Assembly: GCA_001464125.1 (NCBI GenBank)
Contig: LNEP01000004.1
Location: forward strand, 124,001-188,000
DNA length: 64,000 bases
Direction: 5' to 3'
Source: Betaproteobacteria bacterium Ga0077540
GTDB taxonomy: Bacteria; Pseudomonadota; Gammaproteobacteria; Burkholderiales; Methylophilaceae
Shown piece by piece: positions 38,794 through 48,545 of this stretch. The position numbers and the translations under genes are program-made. Under the pieces are notes generated by a model, which did not search any database, was not told the DNA's origin, and saw nothing but the letters and a program-made list of their open reading frames with translations. Every line of letters starts with the position of its first letter. Within the stretch, counting starts at the first letter, position 1.

Positions 38794-39960
38794 TCATGCA
38801 ACTTGAACTACAGATTCTGCTTGATTGATGGCCTCTGCCAAACGCATCACATCTTCCACACTATGCGCTGCTGACAATGAAATCCGTAATCGCGAAGTAT
38901 TCACTGGCACTGTTGGCTGGCGAATCGCCGGCACTAAAATCCCTTGTGATTGCAAATGCTCGCTTAAAGCCAGCGCCTCATAATTATTCCCCACCAGCAA
39001 AGGTTGCACGGCGGTCATGGATGGCATCAATGACCAACGTTTTACTTTTAACTGCTGCTTGAGCGTCGCAATCAATACCTGCAAGTGACTACGCAAATGG
39101 TCGCCTTGTTCAATCAAATCCACTGAGGCAATGAGCGTGGCTGACAAAGCTGGCGGCGCTGGTGTTGAATACACATAACTTTTGGCTTTTTGAATCAGAT
39201 AATCTACCACCACTTGCTCGCCCGCCACAAATGCACCAGCCACACCTGCAGCTTTGCCAAGCGTTGCCATCATAATCAAGCGTGGTGACTTTAAATTCAA
39301 ATGGTTAAGCGCTCCCTGCCCATGGGTGCCTAATACACCAAAGCCATGCGCGTCATCCACATATAGATAAGCATCATAACGCTCGCACAAGGCTAAATAT
39401 TCTGCCAAAGGTGCAATATCACCATCCATGCTAAACACAGCATCTACTGCAATTAACTTATGCTGGGCGGTAGATGCTTTCAGCAATCCTTCCAAGGCTT
39501 GCACATCGTTATGTGAAAAGCGTTTGAACTCAGCTAAGGAGTAATAGCCACCATCATTCAAGCAGGCATGATTGAGCTTATCGGCAAAAATCGCGTCATC
39601 GCGTCCTGCCAGTGCACCCAATACGCCAATGTTGGCCATATATCCTGTAGAAAATAATAGTGCTGCTGGCATGCCTACAAAATTGGCCAACTTCTTTTCC
39701 AAGCTATCGTGATAGCGGTGATGACCGGTAATTAAATTGGATGCCCCACTACCTACGCCTGACAACCCAGCAGCCTCTTGCATCGCTGCAATCAGCGTTG
39801 GATGATTGGCTAAACCTAGATAATCATTGCTACAGAAAGACAAAAATGACTGGTTATTCGCCACAATATGTTCCGCCTGTGGAGAATCCAGCAAACGACG
39901 CTGGCGCATTAGGCCATCGGTTTTGCGTTTGTCGAGCTCAGCTTGAAGTGCGGCTAACAT
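38794..39960 (-). CDS. bioF: 8-amino-7-oxononanoate synthase
   Basis: 388 residues of the alpha-oxoamine synthase family, with FCSNDYLGLANHP, GSGASNLITGHHRYH, the PLP-site DDAHGFGVLG and the Schiff-base lysine in MATLGKAAGVAGAF. It joins pimeloyl-ACP and alanine. It begins 1 nt after bioB. Confidence 0.96.
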   Translation of the reverse strand: MLAALQAELDKRKTDGLMRQRRLLDSPQAEHIVANNQSFLSFCSNDYLGLANHPTLIAAMQEAAGLSGVGSGASNLITGHHRYHDSLEKKLANFVGMPAALLFSTGYMANIGVLGALAGRDDAIFADKLNHACLNDGGYYSLAEFKRFSHNDVQALEGLLKASTAQHKLIAVDAVFSMDGDIAPLAEYLALCERYDAYLYVDDAHGFGVLGTHGQGALNHLNLKSPRLIMMATLGKAAGVAGAFVAGEQVVVDYLIQKAKSYVYSTPAPPALSATLIASVDLIEQGDHLRSHLQVLIATLKQQLKVKRWSLMPSMTAVQPLLVGNNYEALALSEHLQSQGILVPAIRQPTVPVNTSRLRISLSAAHSVEDVMRLAEAINQAESVVQVA

Positions 39961-39961
39961 A

Positions 39962-40993
39962 CTAAATAGAGTGAATGCCTAATTTGGCAAATAACTTTCT
40001 ATCTGCCTCTGCTTCCGGATTACCCGTAGTCAGTAATTTTTCGCCGTAGAAAATACTATTAGCGCCGGCAATAAAACAAAGCGCCTGTATGCCTTCGTGC
40101 ATGCTTTGACGGCCTGCTGATAAGCGTACAAAACTCTGTGACATGGTAATACGTGCGGCGGCAATGGTGCGGACAAACTCTAGAGGATCTAGCTCGTCTG
40201 TGCCATGTAAAGGCGTACCTTCTACTTGGGTGAGTAGGTTAATAGGCACACTCTCCGGCGGGCGCTCCATATTGGCTAATTGCGCTAATAAACCAGCACG
40301 TTGATTGCGCGATTCCCCCATGCCGATAATGCCGCCACAGCAGACGTTAATATCGACACTGCGCACGCGGTCTAATGTGTCTAAGCGGTCTTGATAAGTG
40401 CGGGTGGTAATCACATCGCCGTAAAATTCAGGTGCAGTATCTAAGTTATGGTTGTAATAGTCTAAGCCCGCATCTTTTAGTTGTTCTGCCTGCCCCTCTT
40501 TCAGCATACCTAAGGTAGCGCAAGTTTCTAAGCCCATGGCTTTCACTTCAGAAATCATTTTCAATACAGGCTCTAAGTCACGTTGTTTCGGACCACGCCA
40601 CGCTGCGCCCATACAGAAACGACTAGCGCCATTGTCTTTAGCGGCCTGTGCTGCCGCCAATACATCGTCTAACTTCATCAGTGGCTCATTTTCCACATCG
40701 GTATGGTAGCGCGCGGCTTGAGGGCAATAGCCACAATCCTCGGAGCAGCCACCCGTTTTAATGGAAAGCAAGGTGCTGACTTGCACAGCATTTGGGTCAA
40801 AATGTTCACGATGCACAGTTTGCGCACGATGGATTAAATCGCTGAATGGTAGCTCAAACAAAGCCACAATCTCATCAACCGACCAGCGATTAACATCATA
40901 GGCGGTATGGCAACTTTGCCCTTTACCTTGCGTAAGCGCATCTGTGTTTATAATGACGGGGTTAGTTGGCGTTGCGGTTGAGGTGTCTTGCAT
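39962..40993 (-). CDS. bioB: Biotin synthase
   Basis: 343 residues of the radical SAM family. The cluster motif is CSEDCGYC (CxxxCxxC), followed by [27 protein letters not shown] and the [2Fe-2S]-linked [13 protein letters not shown] and [15 protein letters not shown] blocks. It inserts sulfur into dethiobiotin. It is first in the biotin operon and diverges from comF over 107 bp. Confidence 0.97.
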   Translation of the reverse strand: MQDTSTATPTNPVIINTDALTQGKGQSCHTAYDVNRWSVDEIVALFELPFSDLIHRAQTVHREHFDPNAVQVSTLLSIKTGGCSEDCGYCPQAARYHTDVENEPLMKLDDVLAAAQAAKDNGASRFCMGAAWRGPKQRDLEPVLKMISEVKAMGLETCATLGMLKEGQAEQLKDAGLDYYNHNLDTAPEFYGDVITTRTYQDRLDTLDRVRSVDINVCCGGIIGMGESRNQRAGLLAQLANMERPPESVPINLLTQVEGTPLHGTDELDPLEFVRTIAAARITMSQSFVRLSAGRQSMHEGIQALCFIAGANSIFYGEKLLTTGNPEAEADRKLFAKLGIHSI

Positions 40994-41040
40994 GGCATCC
41001 CTTTACACTGAAAGAATGAATTGATGTTATCGAATGCCGA

Positions 41041-41081
41041 ATTATATGCTGTTAAGGCTTAAGCAAGCAAATGTTAAACAA
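41041..41081 (-). promoter_or_regulatory. bioB promoter with a degenerate BirA-like operator
   Basis: Minus-strand TTGCTT (41070-41065), an 18-nt spacer and TATAAT (41046-41041). Around the -35 lie CTGTTAAGG (41049-41057) and GTTAAACAA (41073-41081), 15 nt apart, partly matching the BirA half-sites TTGTAAACC and GGTTTACAA (11 of 18 positions). The promoter is fair and the operator tentative. Confidence 0.4.
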
Positions 41082-41100
41082 TTGACTATAAAGTAATCAC

Positions 41101-41781
41101 ATGTTCAAAATTGGTCAGCTTTCAGCGGTATTACAACACACCAGTTGCATACTTTGCGATGCAAATACGCACCGTAAAGTAGCCATATGCAAAGATTGCT
41201 GGCAAGACTTGCCTTGGCAACACAACAATTGCTGTCCACAGTGCGGCCTAAGCTCATTAGGTGAAGTGTGTGGTAAATGCTTGAGCGACCCGCCTTTTTT
41301 CGATTACACCCGCGCTTTATTTAGTTACGCTTACCCTGTCGATGCGTTATTACAAGCTTATAAATATCAGCATCAATTGCACCTTGGTCAAACGTTTGCA
41401 CAACTTAGCCTGCAGCAATTTCACCCTAACGGCATAGACTTTATTTTACCAATGCCTATGCACCCACTAAGGCTACAAGAAAGAGGCTTCAACCAATCAT
41501 TAGAATTAGCAAAAGGGATTGCCAACTATTGGCAATTACCGCTTGCCCTCTCACATTGCCAGCGCGTTAAAAACACGCCACCGCAAGCGAGCCTGCCACT
41601 CAAAGACAGAGTACGTAATATTAAAGGGGCCTTTAGTTGCGACGATGGCTTTAGAGGTAAGCATGTCGCGATTGTGGACGATGTGATGACGTCTGGCGCT
41701 AGCCTGAATGAGTTAGCAAAAACACTTAAGCAAGCAGGTGCAAATCAGGTAAGTTGTTGGGTGATTGCCAGAACGCATTAG
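41101..41781 (+). CDS. comF: ComF/GntX-type phosphoribosyltransferase-like protein
   Basis: 226 residues: an N-terminal zinc-finger-like part with paired cysteines (CILC, CKDC, CCPQCG, CGKC), then a phosphoribosyltransferase domain with IVDDVMTSGASL. The family includes ComF of natural transformation and GntX/YhgH. Its place beside a biotin gene matches gammaproteobacterial bioH-gntX neighbours, so a transformation role is possible, particularly with type IV pili present, but is not shown. Confidence 0.88.
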   Translation: MFKIGQLSAVLQHTSCILCDANTHRKVAICKDCWQDLPWQHNNCCPQCGLSSLGEVCGKCLSDPPFFDYTRALFSYAYPVDALLQAYKYQHQLHLGQTFAQLSLQQFHPNGIDFILPMPMHPLRLQERGFNQSLELAKGIANYWQLPLALSHCQRVKNTPPQASLPLKDRVRNIKGAFSCDDGFRGKHVAIVDDVMTSGASLNELAKTLKQAGANQVSCWVIARTH

Positions 41782-41792
41782 CTGGCAAAAAT

Positions 41793-41813
41793 ATAGTGCC
41801 AATCTGGCGCTAT
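41793..41813 (-). terminator. Terminator at the end of the MSHA locus
   Basis: ATAGTGCCA-ATC-TGGCGCTAT, a 9-bp stem with one G-T pair. Read on the minus strand it is followed by ATTTTTG, so it serves the msh transcript; it overlaps the mshN stop codon. Confidence 0.6.
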
Positions 41814-43078
41814 TGCACTTGTTTTAATCGTTGCGATACAAACATTGCAAGCTCTGGACTCAGTTGACCAGACTGTGCTTGCTGGTAGGCCAGCTTAGCT
41901 TCTTGCGTGCGCCCTTCTGCCTGCAAAGAAACGCCTAAACCAATATACCAAACGGGTGTAGTAGTACCCTGGCTTAAGGCTTGCTGATAGTGATTAATAG
42001 CCTCGTTGTGCTGGCCAATTTTCTGGAGCACCACTGCCATCAATGCATGATATTCCTGTGGCTGTTGCACACCTGTGCTATGACTCTCCAATGTATGTAG
42101 CGCATCCGCTACTAAACCTGCATCCAGTTGCAATCGCGCCAATGTCTGCGCGTAAGCAAGGTGATTTGGTGAGACTTGCAAGCCCGCTTTAAGCACGTGC
42201 ATGGCTTCATCATTACGCTTGTTATCCACTAGCAATCCTACCAACGTCTGCCGTGCATCATCATGTTGCGGGTAAGTAACGATTGCTGATTTGAGTTGAT
42301 CTTGTGCTTCTGCCACGCGTCCTTGCTGCAAATAGCTGATCGCCTGTTGATACATATGACTTGCTTGTTGCTCAACGCTCATTGTTTTATTCACACTCAC
42401 TTTAGCGTCACCGGCATGTGTGGAAGTCGTTCTGGATTTGGCGTTGGTGTTAGCCAAAGCCACTACTGGTGCGGCTGAGGTATCCGCTACTACCTGGGTT
42501 GGCGGCACCAAAGCAGCCAACATTACAGGCTGTGCTTTTGCAGCTGCTTTAGGTTCACTCAGCACAGGCGCTTGATGTTCTTTTGCTGAAGACTGCGCAG
42601 CATGGGTAAGCATGCCTGCACTTTTCGATACATGGAGTGTTTTCTCTAAACTGGGCGCAAATAAATCAGCAGCATCCACAGATTGCGGCAGTGGCCTTGC
42701 ATGTTGTGTTGGTAAGATAGCTGCTGCCATATCTGCAGCAGCCGGCACCTCTGCATTGACTGCGGCAGAGGCAGGATTTAACTCAGCCACGGTAGCGGAT
42801 TTCACATTAGCGTAAGCCTCTGTAATCACCCCACTCGCGCTCGGCGTGTTAGCCGATTGGTTTGTATGTGGCATTGCAGGGTGCGATAGCCATTGCATGC
42901 CATAAGCGCCCACTGCACATAAGGCTACTAGCACTGCATAGCGCAATACTTTAAATTTGCGTGGCGCAGCCACTGGTTGCAGCGGGTGCGCAGTCGGCTT
43001 TAGTTCTGGATGCGATGGGGCATCTGCACTCGCTTTGCGCTGCTCCAACTCTTGTAACATCTGATTAATTAAGCTCAT
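41810..43078 (-). CDS. mshN: MSHA biogenesis protein MshN (TPR)
   Basis: 422 residues. The N-terminal cytoplasmic MSLINQMLQELEQRKAS is diagnostic of MshN; a single membrane segment follows (about 45-62, LRYAVLVALCAVGAYGMQWL), then an Ala/Pro/Ser-rich periplasmic linker to about 240, then tandem TPR repeats to the C-terminus. MshN is thought to link the inner-membrane complex to the secretin. It is last in the locus, 26 nt after mshM. Confidence 0.86.
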   Translation of the reverse strand: MSLINQMLQELEQRKASADAPSHPELKPTAHPLQPVAAPRKFKVLRYAVLVALCAVGAYGMQWLSHPAMPHTNQSANTPSASGVITEAYANVKSATVAELNPASAAVNAEVPAAADMAAAILPTQHARPLPQSVDAADLFAPSLEKTLHVSKSAGMLTHAAQSSAKEHQAPVLSEPKAAAKAQPVMLAALVPPTQVVADTSAAPVVALANTNAKSRTTSTHAGDAKVSVNKTMSVEQQASHMYQQAISYLQQGRVAEAQDQLKSAIVTYPQHDDARQTLVGLLVDNKRNDEAMHVLKAGLQVSPNHLAYAQTLARLQLDAGLVADALHTLESHSTGVQQPQEYHALMAVVLQKIGQHNEAINHYQQALSQGTTTPVWYIGLGVSLQAEGRTQEAKLAYQQAQSGQLSPELAMFVSQRLKQVQ

Positions 43079-43104
43079 GTTGTCCGCCTGACTGCATCAT
43101 GCCG

Positions 43105-44001
43105 TCAATGAGAAAAAGTCAAGGTGGCGCGCGCAATACCCAACGCCAACCACCATTTAAATATAAAATTTGACCAGCCGTGCTGTGCACTAACGCTGGC
43201 ATGCGTATCCAATAATGCATCGCGCATTTCTTTTACCGTCACTTCGCGCAGCCCTCTGCCATAGGCAGCCAGTAATGCTTTATGTGCCAAGATATTGACC
43301 AACCTAGGGATACCTGCAGAGTGTTGATACAACAAGCGCAAGCTTGCTGGCGTGAATACACGCCAGCCGTTATAGCCGGCGACATGCATGCGATGGTTCA
43401 AATAAAAACTCAGCTCATTCCATTGCAACGCGTCTAATCGATACTCAAAACTAATCCGCTGGCGCAACTGACGGATAGACGGCTGATTCAGTTTTTCTTC
43501 CAACTCTGGTTGGCCGAAAATCACCACCTGTAGCAACTTGCTCTTCTCGGTTTCTAAATTAGTGAGCAAGCGCAATGCTTCTAATGTCTCGATTGGCATG
43601 GCTTGTACTTCGTCCAAACATACCACCACCTGCTTTTCCTCACGTGCAAACTGCATCAAACGATGTGTGAGTGCTTCCAATAACTCATGATGCGTTAAGC
43701 GTTGCGGCAAAGTTAAACCCAGCTCAGTGGCCAAAGACATCAGCAGTGCATTGGGGTCTAAATATGGATTCGGGATAAACGCTGTTTTAAAGCCATCCCC
43801 TAAACTTTTTAATAGCTTGCGGCACAGCAATGTTTTGCCTGTACCTACCTCACCAGTAATTTTGATGAAACCTTCCCCTGACCCAATTGCCACCAGCAGT
43901 GTATTCAATGCAGCCTGATAGCTATGTGTGGCATAGTAAAAACTGGTGTCCGGCGTCAACTTGAACGGAAATTCTTTTAACCCAAAATGCTGTAGATACA
44001 T
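43105..44001 (-). CDS. mshM: MSHA biogenesis ATPase MshM (ExeA/GspA-like)
   Basis: 298 residues: MYLQHFGLKEFPFKLTPDTSFYY at the N-terminus, Walker A GEVGTGKTLLCRK (near 50), Walker B VVCLDEVQAM (near 127), sensor LLQVVIFGQPELE and a C-terminal AAA lid. ExeA-type ATPases help place the secretin in the envelope. It begins 2 nt after mshL. Unlike ExeA it has no long periplasmic peptidoglycan-binding tail. Confidence 0.9.
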   Translation of the reverse strand: MYLQHFGLKEFPFKLTPDTSFYYATHSYQAALNTLLVAIGSGEGFIKITGEVGTGKTLLCRKLLKSLGDGFKTAFIPNPYLDPNALLMSLATELGLTLPQRLTHHELLEALTHRLMQFAREEKQVVVCLDEVQAMPIETLEALRLLTNLETEKSKLLQVVIFGQPELEEKLNQPSIRQLRQRISFEYRLDALQWNELSFYLNHRMHVAGYNGWRVFTPASLRLLYQHSAGIPRLVNILAHKALLAAYGRGLREVTVKEMRDALLDTHASVSAQHGWSNFIFKWWLALGIARATLTFSH

Positions 44002-44003
44002 AG

Positions 44004-45734
44004 TTAGCTACCTCCGGCTTTGGCTTGTCCGTATTGTTGTTGGCGCATACCTTCTAAACGTTGTTGCGCGCTCAGCATATCCTCAGACCAGCTTTGGTCG
44101 CCCTGCACCACAGTAGATTTCAATAAAATCACTAATTCAGATTTGCTAGATTGTTCGCTATGCTGACGGAAGGCTTTGCCCACGCCTTTGATATCACCCA
44201 AGCCCGGTACTTTGGATCCTGTTTTGGTGCTGCTCTCAGTCATCAAGCCGCCAATCGCAATCACGCTGCCATCGCGGGTGCGCACAATGCTATCTGTCTC
44301 GTTCACACTACTAGAAGGTAATGGCAAGTTGAATTGGTTTGTGCTGCCGCCCAAGGTGAATTGCTTGGTTACGGTAGTCACTTGGCTAATCGATGGGTGC
44401 ATATGCAAGATGATGTTGTCATCTTTATCAATTTGCGGTGTTACGTCCAAAGAAATCCCAGAGAAGAACGGTTGCAATGTCACTTCTGGAATCGTCGTCG
44501 TCGCGCCCACAGAGGCTGTGGTGCTTTGTCTTACGCCAGTAATATAAAACTCATCGGTGCCGACTTTTAGTACAGCTTTTTGGTTATTAATGGTGGCGAT
44601 TCTGGGGCTGGAAAGCACTTCCACATCGCCTTGTGTTTCTAAAAACTGCATCAGCGCAGCAAAATTTGCGCCTTGCAATGCCACGGCAAACAATGGGCCG
44701 CCAATCGCTGTAGTCGCGGCATTGGATAACACCCCTCCCACATCTGCACTTAATGTTCCAGAGGTTTGTGCACCGCTAGTACCAATGGAGGTATTGTTAT
44801 TGATATTACCCACCAACCCGCGGCTACTACCACGGCTGCCAAACACAGACCAGTTCACCCCGCTTTGCGAGTCAGTATTCAATTCGACACGCAAAATCTT
44901 AGCTTCCAAAATCACTTGGCGCTCAATATTTACCTGCATCAAGCGTAAGAAAGATTCCACATTACGAATCTCTTTAGGCATTGCACGCACCATGATGACG
45001 CCGGATTGCAGATTCACCACCACTTTGCGTCCTGCTTCAGAACCGACTATCCCATTTAAAGACAAGCCCAAATCCGTCCAGAAATCATTGCTGGTATTGG
45101 TAGAAATGCTGCTAGAAATCAACGCCACTTGGTTGGTTTGACCTGGCGTAGAAGTGGTTGCAGTGGATGGATTTTGTGCAGCTGTGTTGCTGTTGGATGC
45201 GCCTAACGAACCAGAAGTCACTTGCGTATCGGACGAACCTTTACGTTGACCCACGATATAGTTGACTTGGAACACGCGTGTTTGCAGTGTTTGTGGCTCA
45301 ATCATAATGCGTGTGCCATCCACTTTGTATTCGTAGCCGTACAAGTCACGCAACGCGTCCAAAGCTTCAAACACGGTTACATCTTTTAAATTCACCGAAA
45401 CACTACCTGCCATATCTGGGTGCAACAACATGCTGTAACGCGTACCACTGACAATGCCCATTAGCACTTGCGCAGCCGGTGCGTTGTTCACCACCAAATC
45501 AAAACGTGGCTCTAATTTCTTGGCATTGCTTTTTGGCAGCTCTACTTTTAGCGGTGGCAATAAAGCTTCATTCACGGCCTCGGGGAGTGCGGCTGTGTTT
45601 TTTGTAGCAGCAGCTTCTTTTAAAGCAACCTGCATTTTGCTATTAAGTTGTCCGTTGTTTTGCGGCGCGTTGCTTGCGCACCCCGCCAGTAATAACATGG
45701 CCATCACGGCGCTTAATTTAAAATGTGTATTCAT
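44004..45734 (-). CDS. mshL: MSHA outer-membrane secretin MshL
   Basis: 576 residues with a lipoprotein signal peptide (MAMLLLAGC, Cys19), an STN-like N domain, N0/N1 repeats (QVLMGIVSGTRYSMLLHPDMAGSVSVNLKDVTV), a Ser/Thr-rich loop and the secretin domain (VEVLSSPRIATINNQKAVLKVGT, then VIAIGGLMTESSTKTGSKVPGLGDIKGVGKAF). It forms the pilus exit channel, the MSHA counterpart of PilQ. The ATG at 45734 overlaps the mshK stop (ATGA) and has GGTG in front; an upstream start would enter mshK. Confidence 0.92.
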   Translation of the reverse strand: MNTHFKLSAVMAMLLLAGCASNAPQNNGQLNSKMQVALKEAAATKNTAALPEAVNEALLPPLKVELPKSNAKKLEPRFDLVVNNAPAAQVLMGIVSGTRYSMLLHPDMAGSVSVNLKDVTVFEALDALRDLYGYEYKVDGTRIMIEPQTLQTRVFQVNYIVGQRKGSSDTQVTSGSLGASNSNTAAQNPSTATTSTPGQTNQVALISSSISTNTSNDFWTDLGLSLNGIVGSEAGRKVVVNLQSGVIMVRAMPKEIRNVESFLRLMQVNIERQVILEAKILRVELNTDSQSGVNWSVFGSRGSSRGLVGNINNNTSIGTSGAQTSGTLSADVGGVLSNAATTAIGGPLFAVALQGANFAALMQFLETQGDVEVLSSPRIATINNQKAVLKVGTDEFYITGVRQSTTASVGATTTIPEVTLQPFFSGISLDVTPQIDKDDNIILHMHPSISQVTTVTKQFTLGGSTNQFNLPLPSSSVNETDSIVRTRDGSVIAIGGLMTESSTKTGSKVPGLGDIKGVGKAFRQHSEQSSKSELVILLKSTVVQGDQSWSEDMLSAQQRLEGMRQQQYGQAKAGGS

Positions 45735-46192
45735 TGCTTCACCCATAGACTTTCTGCCTGTGCACGCATTTGCGTAGGTTGGCTTTCAGTTGATCGATTA
45801 TTAGTCGTGCTTGTAGTGGTTGATGTTGTAGCGGCTACAGTTTTTACTTTGGCTTGACTGGATTTTTTGACTGGATAACCCATTACCAATACTTTGGTGG
45901 TGCCATCTTTTGCGCGCAACACCGCCTCATTGGCTGATAACTTTACTAATACCCATTGCTCATACGACTGACCCAGCATGACGGTATTACCGTTAATCAT
46001 GGCGTATTTAGCAGTCGTGCCCAAGGTAATTGATTGCAACATAGGCGGCGGCACCACCTCAGGTAACTGACTTGCCGGCACTAAACCAGATTGCGATGCT
46101 GGCATGGTCGGATCGCGCAACACCTCAGCCATCGCCAACGGGGTATGGGCAGCATAAAAAAACAATAAATATGCAATTAGATACTTAGCCAT
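45731..46192 (-). CDS. mshK: MSHA biogenesis protein MshK
   Basis: 153 residues: a signal peptide (LIAYLLFFYAAHTPLAMA), VLRDPTMP, then LQSITLGTTAKYAMINGNTVMLGQSY, the PilP/GspC HR-domain pattern, and a Ser/Thr/Asn-rich end. It is probably the periplasmic counterpart of PilP, contacting the secretin. It lies between mshJ and mshL with overlaps on both sides. Identity rests on position and the PilP-like motif. Confidence 0.78.
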   Translation of the reverse strand: MAKYLIAYLLFFYAAHTPLAMAEVLRDPTMPASQSGLVPASQLPEVVPPPMLQSITLGTTAKYAMINGNTVMLGQSYEQWVLVKLSANEAVLRAKDGTTKVLVMGYPVKKSSQAKVKTVAATTSTTTSTTNNRSTESQPTQMRAQAESLWVKQ

Positions 46193-46872
46193 GTTGCATC
46201 CAAACTTAAGGTATACACGGTGATCGTGAGCTCGTTTTCAGGGTAATTTTTTGCAATCAATACCGCTTTATCCCACAACACTTGTGATGACATATCTTGC
46301 AGCGCCTGCGCATAGCGCATGAGCTCCATATAGTTACCTGCCAAGGTAAATGTGATGTCGTGGCGATAAATCAATGGTGTTTTATATGTGCTTACTTTCC
46401 CAACCTCCGCTTGATTACCAGACACTTGATCATGGTTGTCACGGCTTAAAAAGTTCTCTGGCGGCATGGTTTTCATATCCACCAAGCGCAAACTCTGATG
46501 GTGTGCAATCAATTCTTTTAATAGCGCTGGCATTTGCGCTGGGTTCACTAACGTATCTTGTAAGGCAGACATTTCCGTTTGCTGTGCAAGAATTTTTGTT
46601 TTAAATTCCGCAATTTTCTGTGCATTTGTATCATCTACATTGAGTACTGGATGCTGCGCTAACTCTGTGATTTGTTGCTTCATCTCAGCCAATTGCGTGC
46701 CAGATTGTGTCATCTCGGTTTTAATCGCCTGCTGTTGGCTTTGTACTGGGGCTAGCAACACAGCATTCAATAGCGCATAAATAACGGCCAATCCTGCAAA
46801 AAACACCATCCAACGCTCCCGTGTGTTGAGCGCTGCCCATTTGTTGGTGATGGTCTGTTTTAAAGCATTCAT
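46177..46872 (-). CDS. mshJ: MSHA biogenesis protein MshJ (PilO-like)
   Basis: 231 residues with one N-terminal membrane segment (RWMVFFAGLAVIYALLNAVLL), a coiled coil (QQQAIKTEMTQSGTQLAEMKQQITEL) and a periplasmic ferredoxin-like domain ending ELTITVYTLSLDATWLSI. This is the bitopic PilO layout. It overlaps mshI2 by 4 bp. Confidence 0.83.
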   Translation of the reverse strand: MNALKQTITNKWAALNTRERWMVFFAGLAVIYALLNAVLLAPVQSQQQAIKTEMTQSGTQLAEMKQQITELAQHPVLNVDDTNAQKIAEFKTKILAQQTEMSALQDTLVNPAQMPALLKELIAHHQSLRLVDMKTMPPENFLSRDNHDQVSGNQAEVGKVSTYKTPLIYRHDITFTLAGNYMELMRYAQALQDMSSQVLWDKAVLIAKNYPENELTITVYTLSLDATWLSI

Positions 46873-47612
46873 GACGATTTCATTGCCTTCGTATTGTCTG
46901 TATTGGCACCAGAAGCGGTCGTTTCTCTCGCTGTATCTGGCAACGTTTCACTGGCTTGTAATTCAAACTCTACAAATGGCACAGTTGCAATTGGTTGCAC
47001 TTGTGGCGCTTGCGAAGTATTCGTTGGCGTTGTGTTGGCAGACGTTATATTGGTCACCACTTCCGCCGGTTGCTGAATGCGCAAACCACTAAAGGTTTGA
47101 CCTGCAAACACCGCCTCACGTCCAAGTTTATGCATGTAGTCAGGTAAGTTGGCTGCATCCATGCTGCGACCGCGTAACGACACCGCATGGTGCTTTTGGT
47201 CAATACTAAAGCCGGTGAGCCACAGCCCATCGGTGCTTTGTCGTGCCAAACCTAACATATAGCTCGCCAAGCCTTTTTCTTGGCTAGGCTTGCCTTGTTG
47301 CATCGCTTGCAATATTTGCGTTTGCACTTGGTGCTTTTCCTCTAATGTTTGTAACTCTGCAATCAGCGTCTGATTAGGCGCTTTGGGCGTACGTGCTGCT
47401 GTCATCTCTGCCAAAGTGGTTTGTACTTGCTGCAACTCGTTCGCCAGCTGATCTCTCGATACTTTGAGTGCTGATGTCTGCTGCGCTGCGAATACATACC
47501 AACCCAATAGCAACAAGGCCAATGCCCCGTATACCACTGTTATATTAAGCGTTGTTAAAAAATCCTTTTGCTTGATAAGAGCTGGATTTATGAGGTTAAT
47601 CTGCTGACTCAT
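46869..47612 (-). CDS. MSHA biogenesis protein MshI2 (PilN-like)
   Basis: 247 residues: an N-terminal INLINPALIKQKDFL, like the INLLP motif by which PilN binds PilM, a membrane segment (about 25-45), a coiled coil and a periplasmic domain with an AGQTFSGLRIQ-like core and a Thr/Asn/Pro-rich tail. Position between the PilM-like MshI and the PilO-like MshJ supports the call. It overlaps both neighbours by 4 bp. Confidence 0.8.
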   Translation of the reverse strand: MSQQINLINPALIKQKDFLTTLNITVVYGALALLLLGWYVFAAQQTSALKVSRDQLANELQQVQTTLAEMTAARTPKAPNQTLIAELQTLEEKHQVQTQILQAMQQGKPSQEKGLASYMLGLARQSTDGLWLTGFSIDQKHHAVSLRGRSMDAANLPDYMHKLGREAVFAGQTFSGLRIQQPAEVVTNITSANTTPTNTSQAPQVQPIATVPFVEFELQASETLPDTARETTASGANTDNTKAMKSS

Positions 47613-48526
47613 GCTGCAACCTCCTCGCGCAAGGCCGCGCCTAAAGTGTGTAGTAACGCGGCTTGTGCTGTGGGTCCATCCACCTCTACCCCAGGCGCAA
47701 ACTCAAAAATATCGCTTAATTCAAAGCTGCCCACTTGCGTATACAGTGCACTTTTGAGGTGTTGCAACAAAGCCTCGCGCTCTTCACAAGGCGCCACCAA
47801 TAGCTTATTGACGGTGATAAACGGAAATTGCCTATCAAAGTTATCCAGTGAGCGTTGCAACTCTAGGGCAATACGCTCATGCGCTGCACCAGCACTTCTG
47901 TCTTCCTCAATCTCAATAAATCGGGTGTGGTACAACTCACCGCCTGACGTAAACGTGAGCAAGCCGCCGTTACGGCCAAAGCTCAATACTGCCAATCCGC
48001 GGTCTTTTTCTTCCAACAGAGCGGCGATATTGCGTTGAGTCGCCACACGCACATCAATCGCTTTCAAATTAATGTCAGCATCAGAAAAGGTGTTGCATAA
48101 TTGCCCTATCAATTCATTTTTGGCTGCTACTGCATAGAGATAATCTTGCCTGTTTGGGTAGGCTGGGTCTTGTGGAATCTTCATGTAATCCACTGTGGCT
48201 TGCTCGACCGGAAAATCCACCATGTCTTTCAATTTCCATCGCAAGGCTTCTTTACGTTCTTGCTCGGGGACGTTGGGTGATTCCACCTGCAATAATTGGT
48301 AGTCTTTGGAATCCAACACAAACGTGCAGCGCGCATATTTAAGCTTGTGTTTTTTTGCTAAGGCTTGTGCATGCTTGGCTTCACGTATATTGCCTTCTTC
48401 CACCAGCGCAAGATTCACTAGCGGTTTCTCACCTTGGCGGCGCATCACTTGCGCCATGGTAGTGATATCACCAGAGGTGCGTATCGCCGTCCATGCTTGC
48501 TGCTTTTGTTGTTTAAACCATTGCAT
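47609..48526 (-). CDS. mshI: MSHA biogenesis protein MshI (PilM-like)
   Basis: 305 residues, soluble, of the actin-like PilM/CpaQ class, with VLDSKDYQLLQVESPNVPEQERKEAL followed by WKLKDMVDFPVEQATVDYM, a typical 1A-subdomain pattern, and DLNLKAIDV-like DADINLKAIDVRVATQRNIAALL. It should form the cytoplasmic ring to which MshI2 attaches. It follows mshQ after 19 nt, the junction at which this locus departs from the Vibrio order. Confidence 0.84.
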   Translation of the reverse strand: MQWFKQQKQQAWTAIRTSGDITTMAQVMRRQGEKPLVNLALVEEGNIREAKHAQALAKKHKLKYARCTFVLDSKDYQLLQVESPNVPEQERKEALRWKLKDMVDFPVEQATVDYMKIPQDPAYPNRQDYLYAVAAKNELIGQLCNTFSDADINLKAIDVRVATQRNIAALLEEKDRGLAVLSFGRNGGLLTFTSGGELYHTRFIEIEEDRSAGAAHERIALELQRSLDNFDRQFPFITVNKLLVAPCEEREALLQHLKSALYTQVGSFELSDIFEFAPGVEVDGPTAQAALLHTLGAALREEVAA

Positions 48527-48545
48527 ATCGTTGCCTTTTCAAGCT

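Noticed and set aside
44557-45141. Long open frame (194 codons) opposite the mshL gene
   Set aside because: It lies antisense to well-conserved secretin sequence, has no ribosome site and low-complexity content; it is a shadow of mshL.
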